Origin: Agrobacterium tumefaciens
Lineage (GTDB): Bacteria; Pseudomonadota; Alphaproteobacteria; Rhizobiales; Rhizobiaceae
Length of the DNA stretch: 64,000 bases
Direction: 5' to 3'
Assembly (NCBI RefSeq): GCF_017726655.1
Contig: NZ_CP072308.1
Location: 2,430,001-2,494,000 of the forward strand
Shown: positions 29,722 through 38,614 of the stretch, piece after piece
How the letters are laid out: each line of letters starts with the position of its first letter
How positions within the stretch are numbered: the first letter of the stretch is position 1
Program-made: the position numbers and the translations under genes
The notes under the pieces: model-generated
Database searches by the model: none
What the model was told of the DNA's origin: nothing
The model's input: only the letters and a program-made list of their open reading frames with translations

Positions 29722-31077
29722 TCAAGCCTCCCCTGACGCGAAATCGGCGAGGATGCCCTCATCGGCGGCGATATCGAGGAAGGAGTAGCGATTGCGCATT
29801 TCACGGCAATGGAGGACCGACTCGCGGTAAAATTCCACTGGCAGGCCGAGATCGGCCGCCGTTATCGGCCCGCCTGCGCCGCGGAGCAGTTGTTCCATTT
29901 CCACAACCGGTAGCGCGAAGGTCTGCAATTCCTCGCGAAGGACCGGCCATAATTCGGCGAATTTCTCGTTCATCGCGGCGGCAGCACGCGCGTCGAATAG
30001 TTTTGGTTGAATTTCGGCAAGGCAATGCGCAGCGATATCGCCGCCCATCCGCCGCGCCATGTCGGCAGAATCGATGATGGTGGGCCGGATGACCGGTGGC
30101 GTCTCGCTGGCAAGATAATGCGCCTGCAGCCGCGCCATGGTCAGCGTTGCAACACCGACCTGCTGCCCATGCAGCGTGCCACGATGGCGCTCGCCGGCGA
30201 AGCAGTCAATATAATGGGAAATCTGGTGCTCACCCATCGACCCATGGTTCGACATGCCGGTGAAGGACACGCCGAGACCGCAAAAGGCGAGCACGCGATG
30301 CAGATAACCATTGGCAGCAACATCGCCGTCGGCAAGTCCTTTCGCACGGGCGTTTAGTTCAGCCTCATCCTTCTGCTGAAGAATATAAGGAACTGTGGAA
30401 TAGAGGCTGCCGAGCAGGCGGTGCGACATCCACCAGTCGATCTGCGCGACGGACCGCACCAGGCAATCCGCAAAACCCGATGCCGAGAGATAGGTCGGCG
30501 CGGCGGCCGTCACTCCCAAATCGACAAAAAAACCGGCCGGCGCGTGAGACGGAAGCGACACCTTCAAACCATTCTTTAAGGTAATCGATGCTGTCGTTGA
30601 GGTGTAACCGTTCATTGAGGCGGCCGTCGCGAAAACGGCGTAGCGCCTGTTCGTTTTGCCGGTCACGAATTTGCAGAGATCGTTGATCGTGCCGGAACCG
30701 ACAGCGATCACGGCTTGGGCATGCTTCAGCTTTTCGGTGAGGTCGGCGACGGCGGCCATGTTGGCATGGGGGTGATCGAGGATCACCGTTTCAACCGGCC
30801 CTAAGGACTTTAGCGCTTCCGCTACCCGCCCGCCCATGGCATCCCAGGTATCGGGATCGGCAACCACGGTGAAGCGCTCACCAAGTTTGAGATCCGCAAT
30901 GAGATCCGCCTCCCCGCCGTCCAGCGACTCTTCAATGACAATCTTCTCATAAGGAACGCTGGCGCGTTTGCCAGTTTCGGGATTGGTCCAGTTTCCGGCG
31001 ACAAGATCGTCGATCAGCCCTGTCCAGCCGCCCTGAGGAGCGTCCGTGCCCAACGCCGCTGCCATCGATCTCTCCAT
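29722..31077 (-). CDS. sn-glycerol-1-phosphate dehydrogenase-like protein (AraM/EgsA family)
   Basis: This 451-aa protein belongs to the iron-containing alcohol dehydrogenase/dehydroquinate synthase-like superfamily. It has the NAD loop VGSGTINDLCKF (about 138-149), a metal-site Asp in SGFADCLVRSV, and histidines in NHGSMGEHQISHY and TLHGQQVGVATL. Family members reduce dihydroxyacetone phosphate to sn-glycerol 1-phosphate; AraM is known from Bacillus. As first gene of the leftward operon it likely oxidizes a polyol phosphate of L-configuration opposite to the GlpD substrate. Two starts are possible: ATG 31077 (GGAG upstream) and ATG 31065 (GGAGAG four bases upstream). It is somewhat longer than most AraM proteins. 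Confidence 0.87.
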   Translation of the reverse strand: MERSMAAALGTDAPQGGWTGLIDDLVAGNWTNPETGKRASVPYEKIVIEESLDGGEADLIADLKLGERFTVVADPDTWDAMGGRVAEALKSLGPVETVILDHPHANMAAVADLTEKLKHAQAVIAVGSGTINDLCKFVTGKTNRRYAVFATAASMNGYTSTTASITLKNGLKVSLPSHAPAGFFVDLGVTAAAPTYLSASGFADCLVRSVAQIDWWMSHRLLGSLYSTVPYILQQKDEAELNARAKGLADGDVAANGYLHRVLAFCGLGVSFTGMSNHGSMGEHQISHYIDCFAGERHRGTLHGQQVGVATLTMARLQAHYLASETPPVIRPTIIDSADMARRMGGDIAAHCLAEIQPKLFDARAAAAMNEKFAELWPVLREELQTFALPVVEMEQLLRGAGGPITAADLGLPVEFYRESVLHCREMRNRYSFLDIAADEGILADFASGEA

Positions 31078-31193
31078 TTCCCAAGCTCCCGTCTGACTGT
31101 CTGCGCATTACAAGTGACAGCACATTATGGCAATTGTCAATACACATGACAGAAGCAGTTGACAAATGACACCCGCTTGCGCCAGATAGCGAC
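31078..31193. promoter_or_regulatory. Divergent promoter region with TGACA repeats
   Basis: The 116-bp gap between the leftward operon and the rightward SorC-type regulator contains TGACA at 31115, 31147, 31160 and 31167 (another lies at 31195), plus TGTCA at 31135. TGTCA(31135)...TGACA(31147) forms an inverted pair. TTGACA at 31159-31164 with CAGATA at 31183-31188 (18-bp gap) could be the rightward promoter; TTGACA on the other strand at 31135-31140 may serve the leftward operon. The repeats are candidate binding sites of the adjacent regulator. Confidence 0.5.
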
Positions 31194-32180
31194 ATGACAC
31201 AGGAAAAAACCTCAGGAAGATCAACAGGAGAAGCCGGGGCCGTGGTACCCACGGAATTCGGCGATGCCATCATGTGGGCCGCCTGGCTGTATTACGCGGA
31301 TCAAATGACCCAGAGCGAAATCGCCAAGCAGCTTGGCGTTTCACGCGCGACAATCGTGAATTATCTGCAGGAAGCGCGGGAGCGCGGCGTTGTTGCGGTT
31401 CATATCAGCCCGGCCGCCGGCAGCCGCACCACGATTGCCCGCGCACTGATGGAGAAATATGGACTCGACGGTGCGTTCGTCATACCGAGCGCCGACGAGC
31501 AAAGCCTTTCCGACAGGCTTGGCGATGCCGGCGCGCGGGTTCTGGCTGATATGTTGGTGGACGGCGATACGATCGGTGTGGCCTGGGGACGTACGGTGCT
31601 GGCCGCCGCCGATCGCATTTCGCTGACCCGGCCGGTCACCGACCTCACGGTGGTGCAGGTTTCGGGAAGCTCGACGGGCGAGCGCGATTTCTCGCCGGAA
31701 TTCTGTACCTCGCTCCTGTCGAACCGTATTCATGCGCGCTGCGTCAACCTGCTGGCGCCCGCTTTTCTGACAACGCGGGAACTCAAGGCCCAGCTGCTTG
31801 CCGAGCCTATCCTCAAGAAGCAAATGGAACTGGTGCACTCCACCAACCATGTGCTTTTCGGTGTCGGCGATATCGGGCCGAAGAGCACGGTGCGTCTTTC
31901 TGGCATCGCCAGCAAGGAAGAGATGGAAGATTATGTGGCTCGCGGCGCGGTTGCTGTCATTATCGGCCGTTTTATCGACGCGGGTGGGCGCCCGCTCGGC
32001 GGCGATCATGACGAGCGCATGGTCGGTATCACGCTTGATGAGTTGCGCCGAGTGCGCAATCGCATCTGTCTGGCGGGAGGATCGCTTAAAGTCGCAGCGA
32101 TCAAGGCGACGCTGAACGCCGGTTACGCCACACATTTCGTGACGGACGTGGCAACGGCCGAAGTCCTCTTGTCCGACTGA
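31194..32180 (+). CDS. SorC/DeoR-family sugar-binding transcriptional regulator
   Basis: This 328-aa regulator has an N-terminal helix-turn-helix (MTQSEIAKQLGVSRATIVNYLQEA, about residues 43-66) and a C-terminal sugar-phosphate-binding domain typical of SorC/EryD proteins (GVAWGRTVLAAADRI, VQVSGSSTGERDFSP, VGDIGPKSTVRLSG). It likely responds to a phosphorylated polyol intermediate and controls the divergent operon, itself and the kinase. No Shine-Dalgarno precedes ATG 31194, and the candidate -10 lies five bases upstream, so translation may be leaderless or start later, for example at a GTG near 31240 after CAGGAG. Confidence 0.9.
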   Translation: MTQEKTSGRSTGEAGAVVPTEFGDAIMWAAWLYYADQMTQSEIAKQLGVSRATIVNYLQEARERGVVAVHISPAAGSRTTIARALMEKYGLDGAFVIPSADEQSLSDRLGDAGARVLADMLVDGDTIGVAWGRTVLAAADRISLTRPVTDLTVVQVSGSSTGERDFSPEFCTSLLSNRIHARCVNLLAPAFLTTRELKAQLLAEPILKKQMELVHSTNHVLFGVGDIGPKSTVRLSGIASKEEMEDYVARGAVAVIIGRFIDAGGRPLGGDHDERMVGITLDELRRVRNRICLAGGSLKVAAIKATLNAGYATHFVTDVATAEVLLSD

Positions 32181-32296
32181 AGCAGCAACAGGGGCCCGGG
32201 TAGCGTGGGAGACGCCGGTCGGGGGCAAAGGCCACAACACTACGAATTCACCGGGGCGAGAAAGCGGCACCGGGCGACGGGAGGGGAGGAGTGTTT

Positions 32297-33784
32297 ATGC
32301 AGGACAGGGAACGTTATGTCGTCGGCATCGATTCATCAACCCAGTCGGTCAAGGCGATCGCCTGGACCATGGACGGCACACCGCGCGCAGAGGGTCGCGC
32401 GCCGCATGTCATCAAAACCCCTCACCCCTTGAAAGCGGAGCAAAACGCTGACGATTGGTGGACGGCCGCCACAGACGCACTGAAGTCCTTGACGCGGCAG
32501 GTCGCCGCCGAAAAGATCGATGGTATCGCCATTTCCAACCAGCGTGAAACCATGGTCTTGCTTGATGCAGAAGGCAGGGCGCTCGCGCCGGCAACCCTCT
32601 GGCTGGATCGCCGCGCCGCCGAAATGGTTCCCTTGCTGGCGAGGGAACTTGGGGGCGAGCGCATACACGCCATTTCGGGAAAGCCGGTGGATGTCATTCC
32701 CTGCGTTTATCGTCTGCGTCATCTGCGGGAGACTGATCCCGCCCTGCTCGACAAAGCCGCACAGATACTCAGCGTCCATGATTTTCTCGTACGAAAACTG
32801 ACGGGGCACGCAGCCGCAAGCTGGACGAGCGGCGATCCCTTTGGAATTTTCGATATAGAGAAGAAAGTCTGGTCTCACGAAATTCTCGACCATCTCGGTA
32901 TCCCGCCGACAAAACTGCCGCACGCCCATCGACCGGGTTCTTTCATCGGTCGCGTGACAGCAGATGCCGCATCTGCGACAGGGTTGCGGATCGGCACACC
33001 CGTCTATGCGGCGGGCGGCGATGGCCATTGCGCGGCTCTGGGCGTCGGCGCCATCAGTTCCGGCATCGCCTATCTCAATCTCGGAACCGCCGTCGTGGGC
33101 GGTCTTTGGTCACCAACGGCTGAACTAAGTCGATACTGGCGAACGCTCACCTCGCCGAGCGGGGAAGGTTATCTTCTGGAGAACTGCCAGCGCGGAGGCG
33201 CTTATTTCATCAATTGGTTGCTCGAAACTTTTGCAGGCAGCCGCAGCAGCGCGGAAATTTTCGGAAAGCTGGAGGCGGAGGCGCGCGGTTTGCCGATAGG
33301 CTCGGGCGGGGTCACGGTGTCAACCTATCTCCTCGGCTGCATGGACCCTCATTGGGATATGACCGCCCGAGCTGCTTTCGTCGGCATGGGCCCCGAAACG
33401 GGCATGTCTCATCTCTATCGCGCCTCGATAGAGGCGATCACGCTGGAGTTTGTACGCTCGCTCGAACAGATGCGCACGGTGGGTATTGAAGCGGATCGTA
33501 TATTCGTCATCGGTGGCGGGGCCGAAAGCTCGCTTTGGCGCCAGATAGTAGCGGACGCGAGCGGTCTGCCCGTGATCCGCAGCCTCTCCAACCAAGCGTC
33601 CGCCCTTGGCGCCGGAATCAGCGCAGCCGTCGGTCATGGCTGGTACGAGAATTTTGCTGCGGCAGCCCGTGCCATGACTCGTCTTGCCGAACAGGTTGAT
33701 CCTGATTTGCATACACGCGACGATTGGCGCGCCCTTTCGGCACGTCAAGGCGGGCTCTATCCCGCCTTACATGGCGTCATCTAG
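32297..33784 (+). CDS. FGGY-family carbohydrate (polyol) kinase
   Basis: This 495-aa sugar kinase has the N-terminal phosphate loop VVGIDSSTQSVKAIAW and SNQRETMVLLD, with GDGHCAALGVGA in the middle and the adenosine motif VIGGGAESSLWRQIVAD near 395. These are the hallmarks of xylulokinase, glycerol kinase and EryA-type enzymes. It probably phosphorylates the polyol or ketose imported by the adjacent transporter, giving the substrate for the three dehydrogenases of the divergent operon. ATG 32297 is preceded by GGGGAGGAG. It follows the regulator by about 115 nt. The gene is intact, unlike both FGGY genes in the ery-like locus. Confidence 0.88.
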   Translation: MQDRERYVVGIDSSTQSVKAIAWTMDGTPRAEGRAPHVIKTPHPLKAEQNADDWWTAATDALKSLTRQVAAEKIDGIAISNQRETMVLLDAEGRALAPATLWLDRRAAEMVPLLARELGGERIHAISGKPVDVIPCVYRLRHLRETDPALLDKAAQILSVHDFLVRKLTGHAAASWTSGDPFGIFDIEKKVWSHEILDHLGIPPTKLPHAHRPGSFIGRVTADAASATGLRIGTPVYAAGGDGHCAALGVGAISSGIAYLNLGTAVVGGLWSPTAELSRYWRTLTSPSGEGYLLENCQRGGAYFINWLLETFAGSRSSAEIFGKLEAEARGLPIGSGGVTVSTYLLGCMDPHWDMTARAAFVGMGPETGMSHLYRASIEAITLEFVRSLEQMRTVGIEADRIFVIGGGAESSLWRQIVADASGLPVIRSLSNQASALGAGISAAVGHGWYENFAAAARAMTRLAEQVDPDLHTRDDWRALSARQGGLYPALHGVI

Positions 33785-33817
33785 AGCATTTCCAGTGAAA
33801 TCCGGATCGGATTTCAC
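33782..33817. repeat. Rhizobial-type intergenic palindrome providing the kinase stop codon
   Basis: TAGAGCATTTCC is followed by a perfect inverted repeat, GTGAAATCCG-GAT-CGGATTTCAC (33795-33817). Intergenic elements starting TCTAGAGCATTTCC or TCTAGAGCGTTTT are abundant in rhizobial genomes. The TAG stop of the kinase is the first three bases of the element. It may act as a transcription terminator. Confidence 0.6.
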
Positions 33818-34359
33818 GTCGGGGCAATGCGTTAAACCAAGTGCATTTCAGGTCACGTCGCTTTGATCGGAAAATGCTGCAGTTCCTTGCGTCAATGCCA
33901 ATATAATAAAATTGTACTTTTTCTCAATATAAATTAGTGTTTTCCGCATTTAATATTGGAATATGAAATATTAAATCAACTGGACAAATGGTGTATTTTA
34001 GTATCTTTATGGAATTGTTTTGAGGGGCGAGGGAGTAAATTCTCGAAATTGGGCGTGAAGTTGCCGATACTATTGCCGCATGTAACTCTCGCGATCCGGC
34101 AGAGGTACTTTTTTCTTGAAGACTATAGCTCCGACCATGGAGAGAATTGATGCTCTTGAGGTGGCCCAAGCCTGAGGGGTCAGTGCAGATCAAGCCATCA
34201 AATTGTTCTGCAGTGAAGTCGGCGACTTGTCGCCAATCGAAGGCAGTCATTAACGGCGCGCGTTTCTCGTTACATCCAAACAAAATCTGAGGCGTGCTCA
34301 AAGGGAGAAGGGCAAATAAAATAGTTTCAAGAACAAAAAAAATGAAGAGGGAGAATGAA
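33818..34359. other. AT-rich intergenic region without recognizable gene
   Basis: The stretch 33895-34020 is unusually AT-rich for this GC-rich genome and carries TAATATTGGAATATGAAATA-like sequence. The rest has short open frames only: a minus-strand frame with MTAFDWRQVADFTAEQFDGL near 34246 and a plus-strand one with REVADTIAACNSRDPAEVLF near 34060. Both could be ends of lost genes but I do not recognize them. A promoter for the following transport operon probably lies here. Confidence 0.45.
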
Positions 34360-35616
34360 ATGAAGGTGTTGATTACCAATATACTGCTCGCCACGACGAT
34401 GTTTTCTGCAGCCGCGAGCGCGAGCGCGGCCGAGGTCACCTTGACGATCGAAAGCTGGCGAAACGACGACTTGAAGATCTGGCAGGAAAAGATCATCCCG
34501 GCTTTCGAAGCCAAGAACCCGGGAATCAAGGTCGTCTTCGCGCCGACCGCGCCGACGGAGTACAACGCTTCGCTGAACGCCAAGCTTGACGCCGGTTCCG
34601 CCGGAGATCTTATCACCTGCCGTCCATTCGACGCTTCGCTCGAACTCTTCAACAAGAAACAGCTGACGGACCTGACCAGCCTGTCGGGCATGGAAAACTT
34701 CACGTCGGTCGCCAAGGCGGCCTGGTCGACCGACGACGGCAAATCCACCTTCTGCGTGCCGATGGCGTCGGTCATCCACGGCTTCATGTACAACAAGGAT
34801 GCCTTCGACAAGCTCGGGATCGCCGTTCCTAAGACCGAAGACCAATTCTTCGCCGCCGTCGACAAGATCAAGGCCGACGGCACTTACATACCGCTCGCCA
34901 TGGGCACGAAGGACCTCTGGGAAGCCGCAACCATGGGCTACCAGAACATCGGACCGAACTATTGGAAGGGTGAGGAAGGCCGTGCCGCTCTGATCTCCGG
35001 CAAGCAAAAGCTCACCGACGCCGCCTGGGTCAAGCCGTATGAAAAGCTGGCCAAGTGGAAGCCCTATCTCGGTGACGGTTTTGAAGCCCAGACCTACTCA
35101 GACAGCCAAAACCTCTTCACGCTCGGCCGCGCCGCCATCTATCCGGCCGGCTCCTGGGAAATCGCGCTGTTCAACAGCCAGGCCCAGTTCAAGATGGGCG
35201 CCTTCCCGCCGCCGGTTGCCAAGGCTGGCGACCAGGGCTACATCTCCGACCATCCGGATATCGCTATCGGCCTGAACGCCAAGAGTGCATCTCGGGAAGA
35301 AGCCAAAAAATTTCTCACCTGGGTCGCCTCGCCTGAGTTCGCGGATATCTATGCGAACTCCCTGCCGGGCTTTTTCAGCCTGAATTCAAGCCCGGTCAAG
35401 ATGAGCGATCCGCTCGCCCAGGAATTTGTTTCCTGGCGCGGCCCGTACAAGTCGACCGTCCGTTCGACCTATCAGATCCTGTCGCGCGGCACGCCGAATC
35501 TCGAAAACGCGACCTGGGTGGAATCGGCCAATGTCATCAACGGCACCGATACCCCCCAGGTTGCCGCCGAGAAGCTCCAAAAGGGCCTCGACAGCTGGTA
35601 TAAGCCTGCGAAGTGA
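34360..35616 (+). CDS. CUT1 ABC transporter substrate-binding protein
   Basis: This 418-aa family 1 solute-binding protein has a Sec signal peptide (MKVLITNILLATTMFSAAAS, cleavage near ASA-AE, residues 24-26). The mature part begins EVTLTIESWRNDDLKIWQEK and shows family blocks FEAKNPGIKVVFAPTAPTEY, DAGSAGDLITCRPFD and GRAAIYPAGSWEIALF. It probably binds a mono- or oligosaccharide; the ligand cannot be told from sequence. ATG 34360 has AGAGGGAG upstream; earlier in-frame ATGs lack a signal peptide. It is followed by its two permeases, a Gfo/Idh gene and an ATPase gene. Confidence 0.92.
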   Translation: MKVLITNILLATTMFSAAASASAAEVTLTIESWRNDDLKIWQEKIIPAFEAKNPGIKVVFAPTAPTEYNASLNAKLDAGSAGDLITCRPFDASLELFNKKQLTDLTSLSGMENFTSVAKAAWSTDDGKSTFCVPMASVIHGFMYNKDAFDKLGIAVPKTEDQFFAAVDKIKADGTYIPLAMGTKDLWEAATMGYQNIGPNYWKGEEGRAALISGKQKLTDAAWVKPYEKLAKWKPYLGDGFEAQTYSDSQNLFTLGRAAIYPAGSWEIALFNSQAQFKMGAFPPPVAKAGDQGYISDHPDIAIGLNAKSASREEAKKFLTWVASPEFADIYANSLPGFFSLNSSPVKMSDPLAQEFVSWRGPYKSTVRSTYQILSRGTPNLENATWVESANVINGTDTPQVAAEKLQKGLDSWYKPAK

Positions 35617-35639
35617 CCAACGTCCGGTGTGACATGTAA

Positions 35640-35656
35640 CCCCTCTGCGCGAGGGG
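35640..35656 (+). repeat. Stem-loop after the binding-protein gene
   Basis: CCCCTC-TGCGC-GAGGGG forms a 6-bp GC-rich hairpin 24 nt after the binding protein stop. There is no T-run, so partial termination or message protection is more likely than full termination. Confidence 0.45.
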
Positions 35657-35747
35657 CGATTGGCACCGTTTACGGGAACATGTGGACAGCGCCACCGCCG
35701 ATGTGGCGCGGTCTGCATCCCGTACACAATATAACATTGAGGCGTTG

Positions 35748-36698
35748 ATGATGAACGATACCCGGGTCATATCGAAATCCCCCGCGATCAGGCGCCCCGT
35801 CAGATGGCACATCGTCATTTTTCTGTTGCCGGCCTTCCTGGTGTACACGGCGATCATGATTCTGCCGTTGATCGAAACGCTTCGGCTTTCGTTCTACAAT
35901 ACGGTTGACGGCGCACCGGCCTTCGTTGGTCTGAAGAATTACGCCACGCTTTTTGGGGAAAGCCGCTGGGCGCACGACTTTTGGAATGCATTGCGCAACA
36001 ATCTCGTGTTCTTTGCTGTTCATATGGGGATCCAGAACCCTGTCGGCATCGCGCTGGCGGCGCTCCTGTCCACACCTCGCTTGCGTTTCGCGGCCTTCTA
36101 TCGCACCGCGATTTTTCTTCCGACACTGCTTTCGTTCGTCATCGTCGGTTTTATCTGGAAGCTCATCCTCTCCCCGATCTGGGGCGTTGCGCCCTGGCTG
36201 ATGAGCTTGATCGGGCTGAAATCGTTCTTCGCCCCGTGGCTCGGACAATCCGGCCCGGCGTTGCTTGCGGTGTCGTTGATCTCGAACTGGCAATATGTAG
36301 GCATCCCGATGATGGTGATCTATGCAGCACTTCTGAGTATCCCCGATGAAGTTATCGAGGCCGCCGAAATGGACGGCATTACGGGTTGGAGTCAATTCTG
36401 GAAGATCAAGCTTCCGCTTATCCTGCCGGCGATCGGGATCGTGTCGATTCTCACCTTCGTGGGCAACTTTAACGCCTTCGACCTCATTTATACCGTCCAG
36501 GGCGCGCTTGCAGGACCTGACATGTCCACCGATATCCTGGGAACGCTTCTCTATCGCACCTTCTTCGGCTTTCAGTTGCAGCTTGGCGATCGCTCAATGG
36601 GGGCGACCATCGCGACGGTCATGTTCCTGATCATTCTCGCCGGAGTGTCCTTCTATCTTTTTGCCATCCAGCGCCGCATGCGCCGCTACAAATTCTGA
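35748..36698 (+). CDS. CUT1 ABC transporter permease (MalF-like)
   Basis: This 316-aa permease starts MMNDTRVISKSPAIRRPVRW. Its membrane segments begin HIVIFLLPAFLVYTAIMILP, and the EAA loop is EVIEAAEMDGITGWSQFWKI near residue 215. The block FDLIYTVQGALAGPDMSTDI is the usual MalF-like extracytoplasmic turn before the last segments. A GTG 66 nt upstream would add an unconserved leader; the ATG pair at 35748/35751 with TGAGG is preferred. It forms the channel with the next gene. Confidence 0.9.
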   Translation: MMNDTRVISKSPAIRRPVRWHIVIFLLPAFLVYTAIMILPLIETLRLSFYNTVDGAPAFVGLKNYATLFGESRWAHDFWNALRNNLVFFAVHMGIQNPVGIALAALLSTPRLRFAAFYRTAIFLPTLLSFVIVGFIWKLILSPIWGVAPWLMSLIGLKSFFAPWLGQSGPALLAVSLISNWQYVGIPMMVIYAALLSIPDEVIEAAEMDGITGWSQFWKIKLPLILPAIGIVSILTFVGNFNAFDLIYTVQGALAGPDMSTDILGTLLYRTFFGFQLQLGDRSMGATIATVMFLIILAGVSFYLFAIQRRMRRYKF

Positions 36699-36708
36699 AG
36701 GGCCAACG

Positions 36709-37551
36709 ATGTCCGGCAAGGCCCGCACTTACCCTATCCGCGCCCTCCTGGTTCATCTGGCGCTCATGGCATACACGTTGATCGCGATCTTCCCGGTTTT
36801 TCTGACAATCATCAATTCTTTTAAGGACCGCAATGCGATCTTCCGCACGCCGATGCAGGTGCCGACATCGTCAACCTTCAGCCTGGTCGGTTACCAGACG
36901 GTCCTGGGACAGGGCGATTTCGCGCTCTATTTCCAGAACAGCTTCATCGTCGCCATCGTGTCGATCTTCCTAGTCCTGCTGTTTGGCGCCATGGCGGCCT
37001 TCGCGCTTTCGGAGTACCGCTTCCGCGGCAACACGCTCGTTGGTCTTTATATGGCAATCGGCATCATGATTCCGATCAGGCTCGGGACCGTGGCGATCCT
37101 GCAGGGCATGGCTGCGGCGGGATTGGTAAATTCCCTGACGGCGCTTGTTCTCGTCTATACAGCGCAAGGCATTCCGCTCGCGATCTTCATTCTGTCGGAA
37201 TTCATGCACAACGTTTCCGACGACTTGAAGAATGCCGGGCGCATCGATGGCCTGTCGGAATACGCGATCTTCTTTCGACTGGTGCTGCCGCTGGTACGGC
37301 CTGCCCTGGCGACGGTTGCCGTGTTCACGATGATCCCAATATGGAATGATCTCTGGTTCCCGCTGATCCTCGCGCCCTCCGAGGCAACAAAGACGATCAC
37401 ACTCGGCTCGCAGATCTTTATCGGCCAGTTCGTGACGAGCTGGAACGCGGTGCTCGCAGCACTGTCGCTGGCGATCATGCCGATCCTTATTCTTTATGTC
37501 ATTTTCTCGCGACAGTTGATCCGCGGCATCACGGCAGGAGCAGTCAAATGA
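36709..37551 (+). CDS. CUT1 ABC transporter permease (MalG-like)
   Basis: This 280-aa permease starts MSGKARTYPIRALLVHLALM. It has six membrane stretches, the EAA loop DDLKNAGRIDGLSEYAIFFR and the C-terminus FSRQLIRGITAGAVK typical of MalG-type subunits. It begins ten bases after the preceding permease, and its TGA overlaps the ATG of the oxidoreductase gene, so the whole set is one operon. No lesion is seen. Confidence 0.9.
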   Translation: MSGKARTYPIRALLVHLALMAYTLIAIFPVFLTIINSFKDRNAIFRTPMQVPTSSTFSLVGYQTVLGQGDFALYFQNSFIVAIVSIFLVLLFGAMAAFALSEYRFRGNTLVGLYMAIGIMIPIRLGTVAILQGMAAAGLVNSLTALVLVYTAQGIPLAIFILSEFMHNVSDDLKNAGRIDGLSEYAIFFRLVLPLVRPALATVAVFTMIPIWNDLWFPLILAPSEATKTITLGSQIFIGQFVTSWNAVLAALSLAIMPILILYVIFSRQLIRGITAGAVK

Positions 37552-38614
37552 GCATTGTCGAAAAACCGATCCGCGTTCTTGTGGCGGGTCTCGGCAACAT
37601 GGGCCGAAGTCATGCGCTCGCCTATCACAACAATCCGGGCTACGAGATCGTCGGTCTCGTCAACCGTTCCAAGCCGAGCAAGATCGCCCCCGAGCTGGAG
37701 CAGTACACGATCCATGCCAATTTCATGACGGCGCTCGCCGAGTTGAAGCCGGATCTTTGTTCGATCAACACGTATTCCGACAGTCACGCCGATTACGCTG
37801 TTGCTGCTTTCGAGGCGGGCTGCCATGTTTTTGTCGAAAAGCCGCTGGCAACGACCGTTGCCGATGCGCAGCGCGTCGTCACGGCGGCGTCGAAAGCCGG
37901 CAAGAAGCTGGTGATCGGCTATATCCTGCGCCATCATCCGTCCTGGATCACGCTGATCGGGGAAGCACGCAAGCTGGGGGGCCCTATGTCTTCCGCATGA
38001 ATCTCAACCAGCAGTCCAGCGGCGCGACCTGGGAAACGCACAAGTCGTTGATGAACACGACGCCGCCGATCGTCGATTGTGGCGTCCATTATGTCGACGT
38101 CATGTGCCAGATCACCGATGCGAAGCCGGTCGAGGTTCGGGGAATGGGCCTGCGCCTTTCGAACGAGATCGCCGCGGACATGTATAATTACGGCCACCTG
38201 CAGGTGATTTTCGAAGACGGCTCGGTCGGTTGGTACGAAGCCAGCTGGGGACCGATGATTTCGGAAACGGCGTTCTTCGTGAAGGATGTGATGTCGCCGA
38301 ACGGCGCGGTGTCGATCGTCATGGATCCGAACGCCAAGTCCGACGATATCGATACGCATACCAGGACGTCGGTCATCCGCCTGCACAGCGCGGCGACCGG
38401 CCTCGACGGGAAGTTCATTAAAGCTGATCAGGACATGACGATGGCCGGCGAGCCGGGTCATCAGGAGCTGTGCGACCGCGAACAGGCCTACGTACTGGAG
38501 GCCATTCGCCAGGACATGGATCTCAGCCGCCACATGGACGATGCAATTCAGTCCCTGAGGATATGCCTTGCCGCCGATAAAAGCATAAGGTTTGGCAAAC
38601 CGGTCCGGCTCTAG
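37548..38614 (+). pseudogene. Gfo/Idh/MocA-family oxidoreductase, one-base frameshift
   Basis: The first frame (to 38000) encodes the NAD-binding half: RVLVAGLGNMGRSHALAYHN and HVFVEKPLATTVADAQRVV with the family EKP motif. The second frame from about 37980 encodes the rest: MNLNQQSSGATWETHKSLMN, DCGVHYVDVMCQITDA with the catalytic Asp-x3-His region, and a normal C-terminus. The break is in GGGGGGCCC at 37976-37984, where one base appears to be missing; with it the protein would be about 355 aa, the family norm. Members oxidize or reduce sugars and inositols with NAD(P). It could be a true mutation, a phase-variable tract or a sequencing error. Confidence 0.85.

Noticed and set aside
37970..38000. 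Programmed frameshift in the Gfo/Idh gene
   Set aside because: No slippery heptamer of the usual type and no downstream stem or pseudoknot stood out; simple indel is the plain reading.
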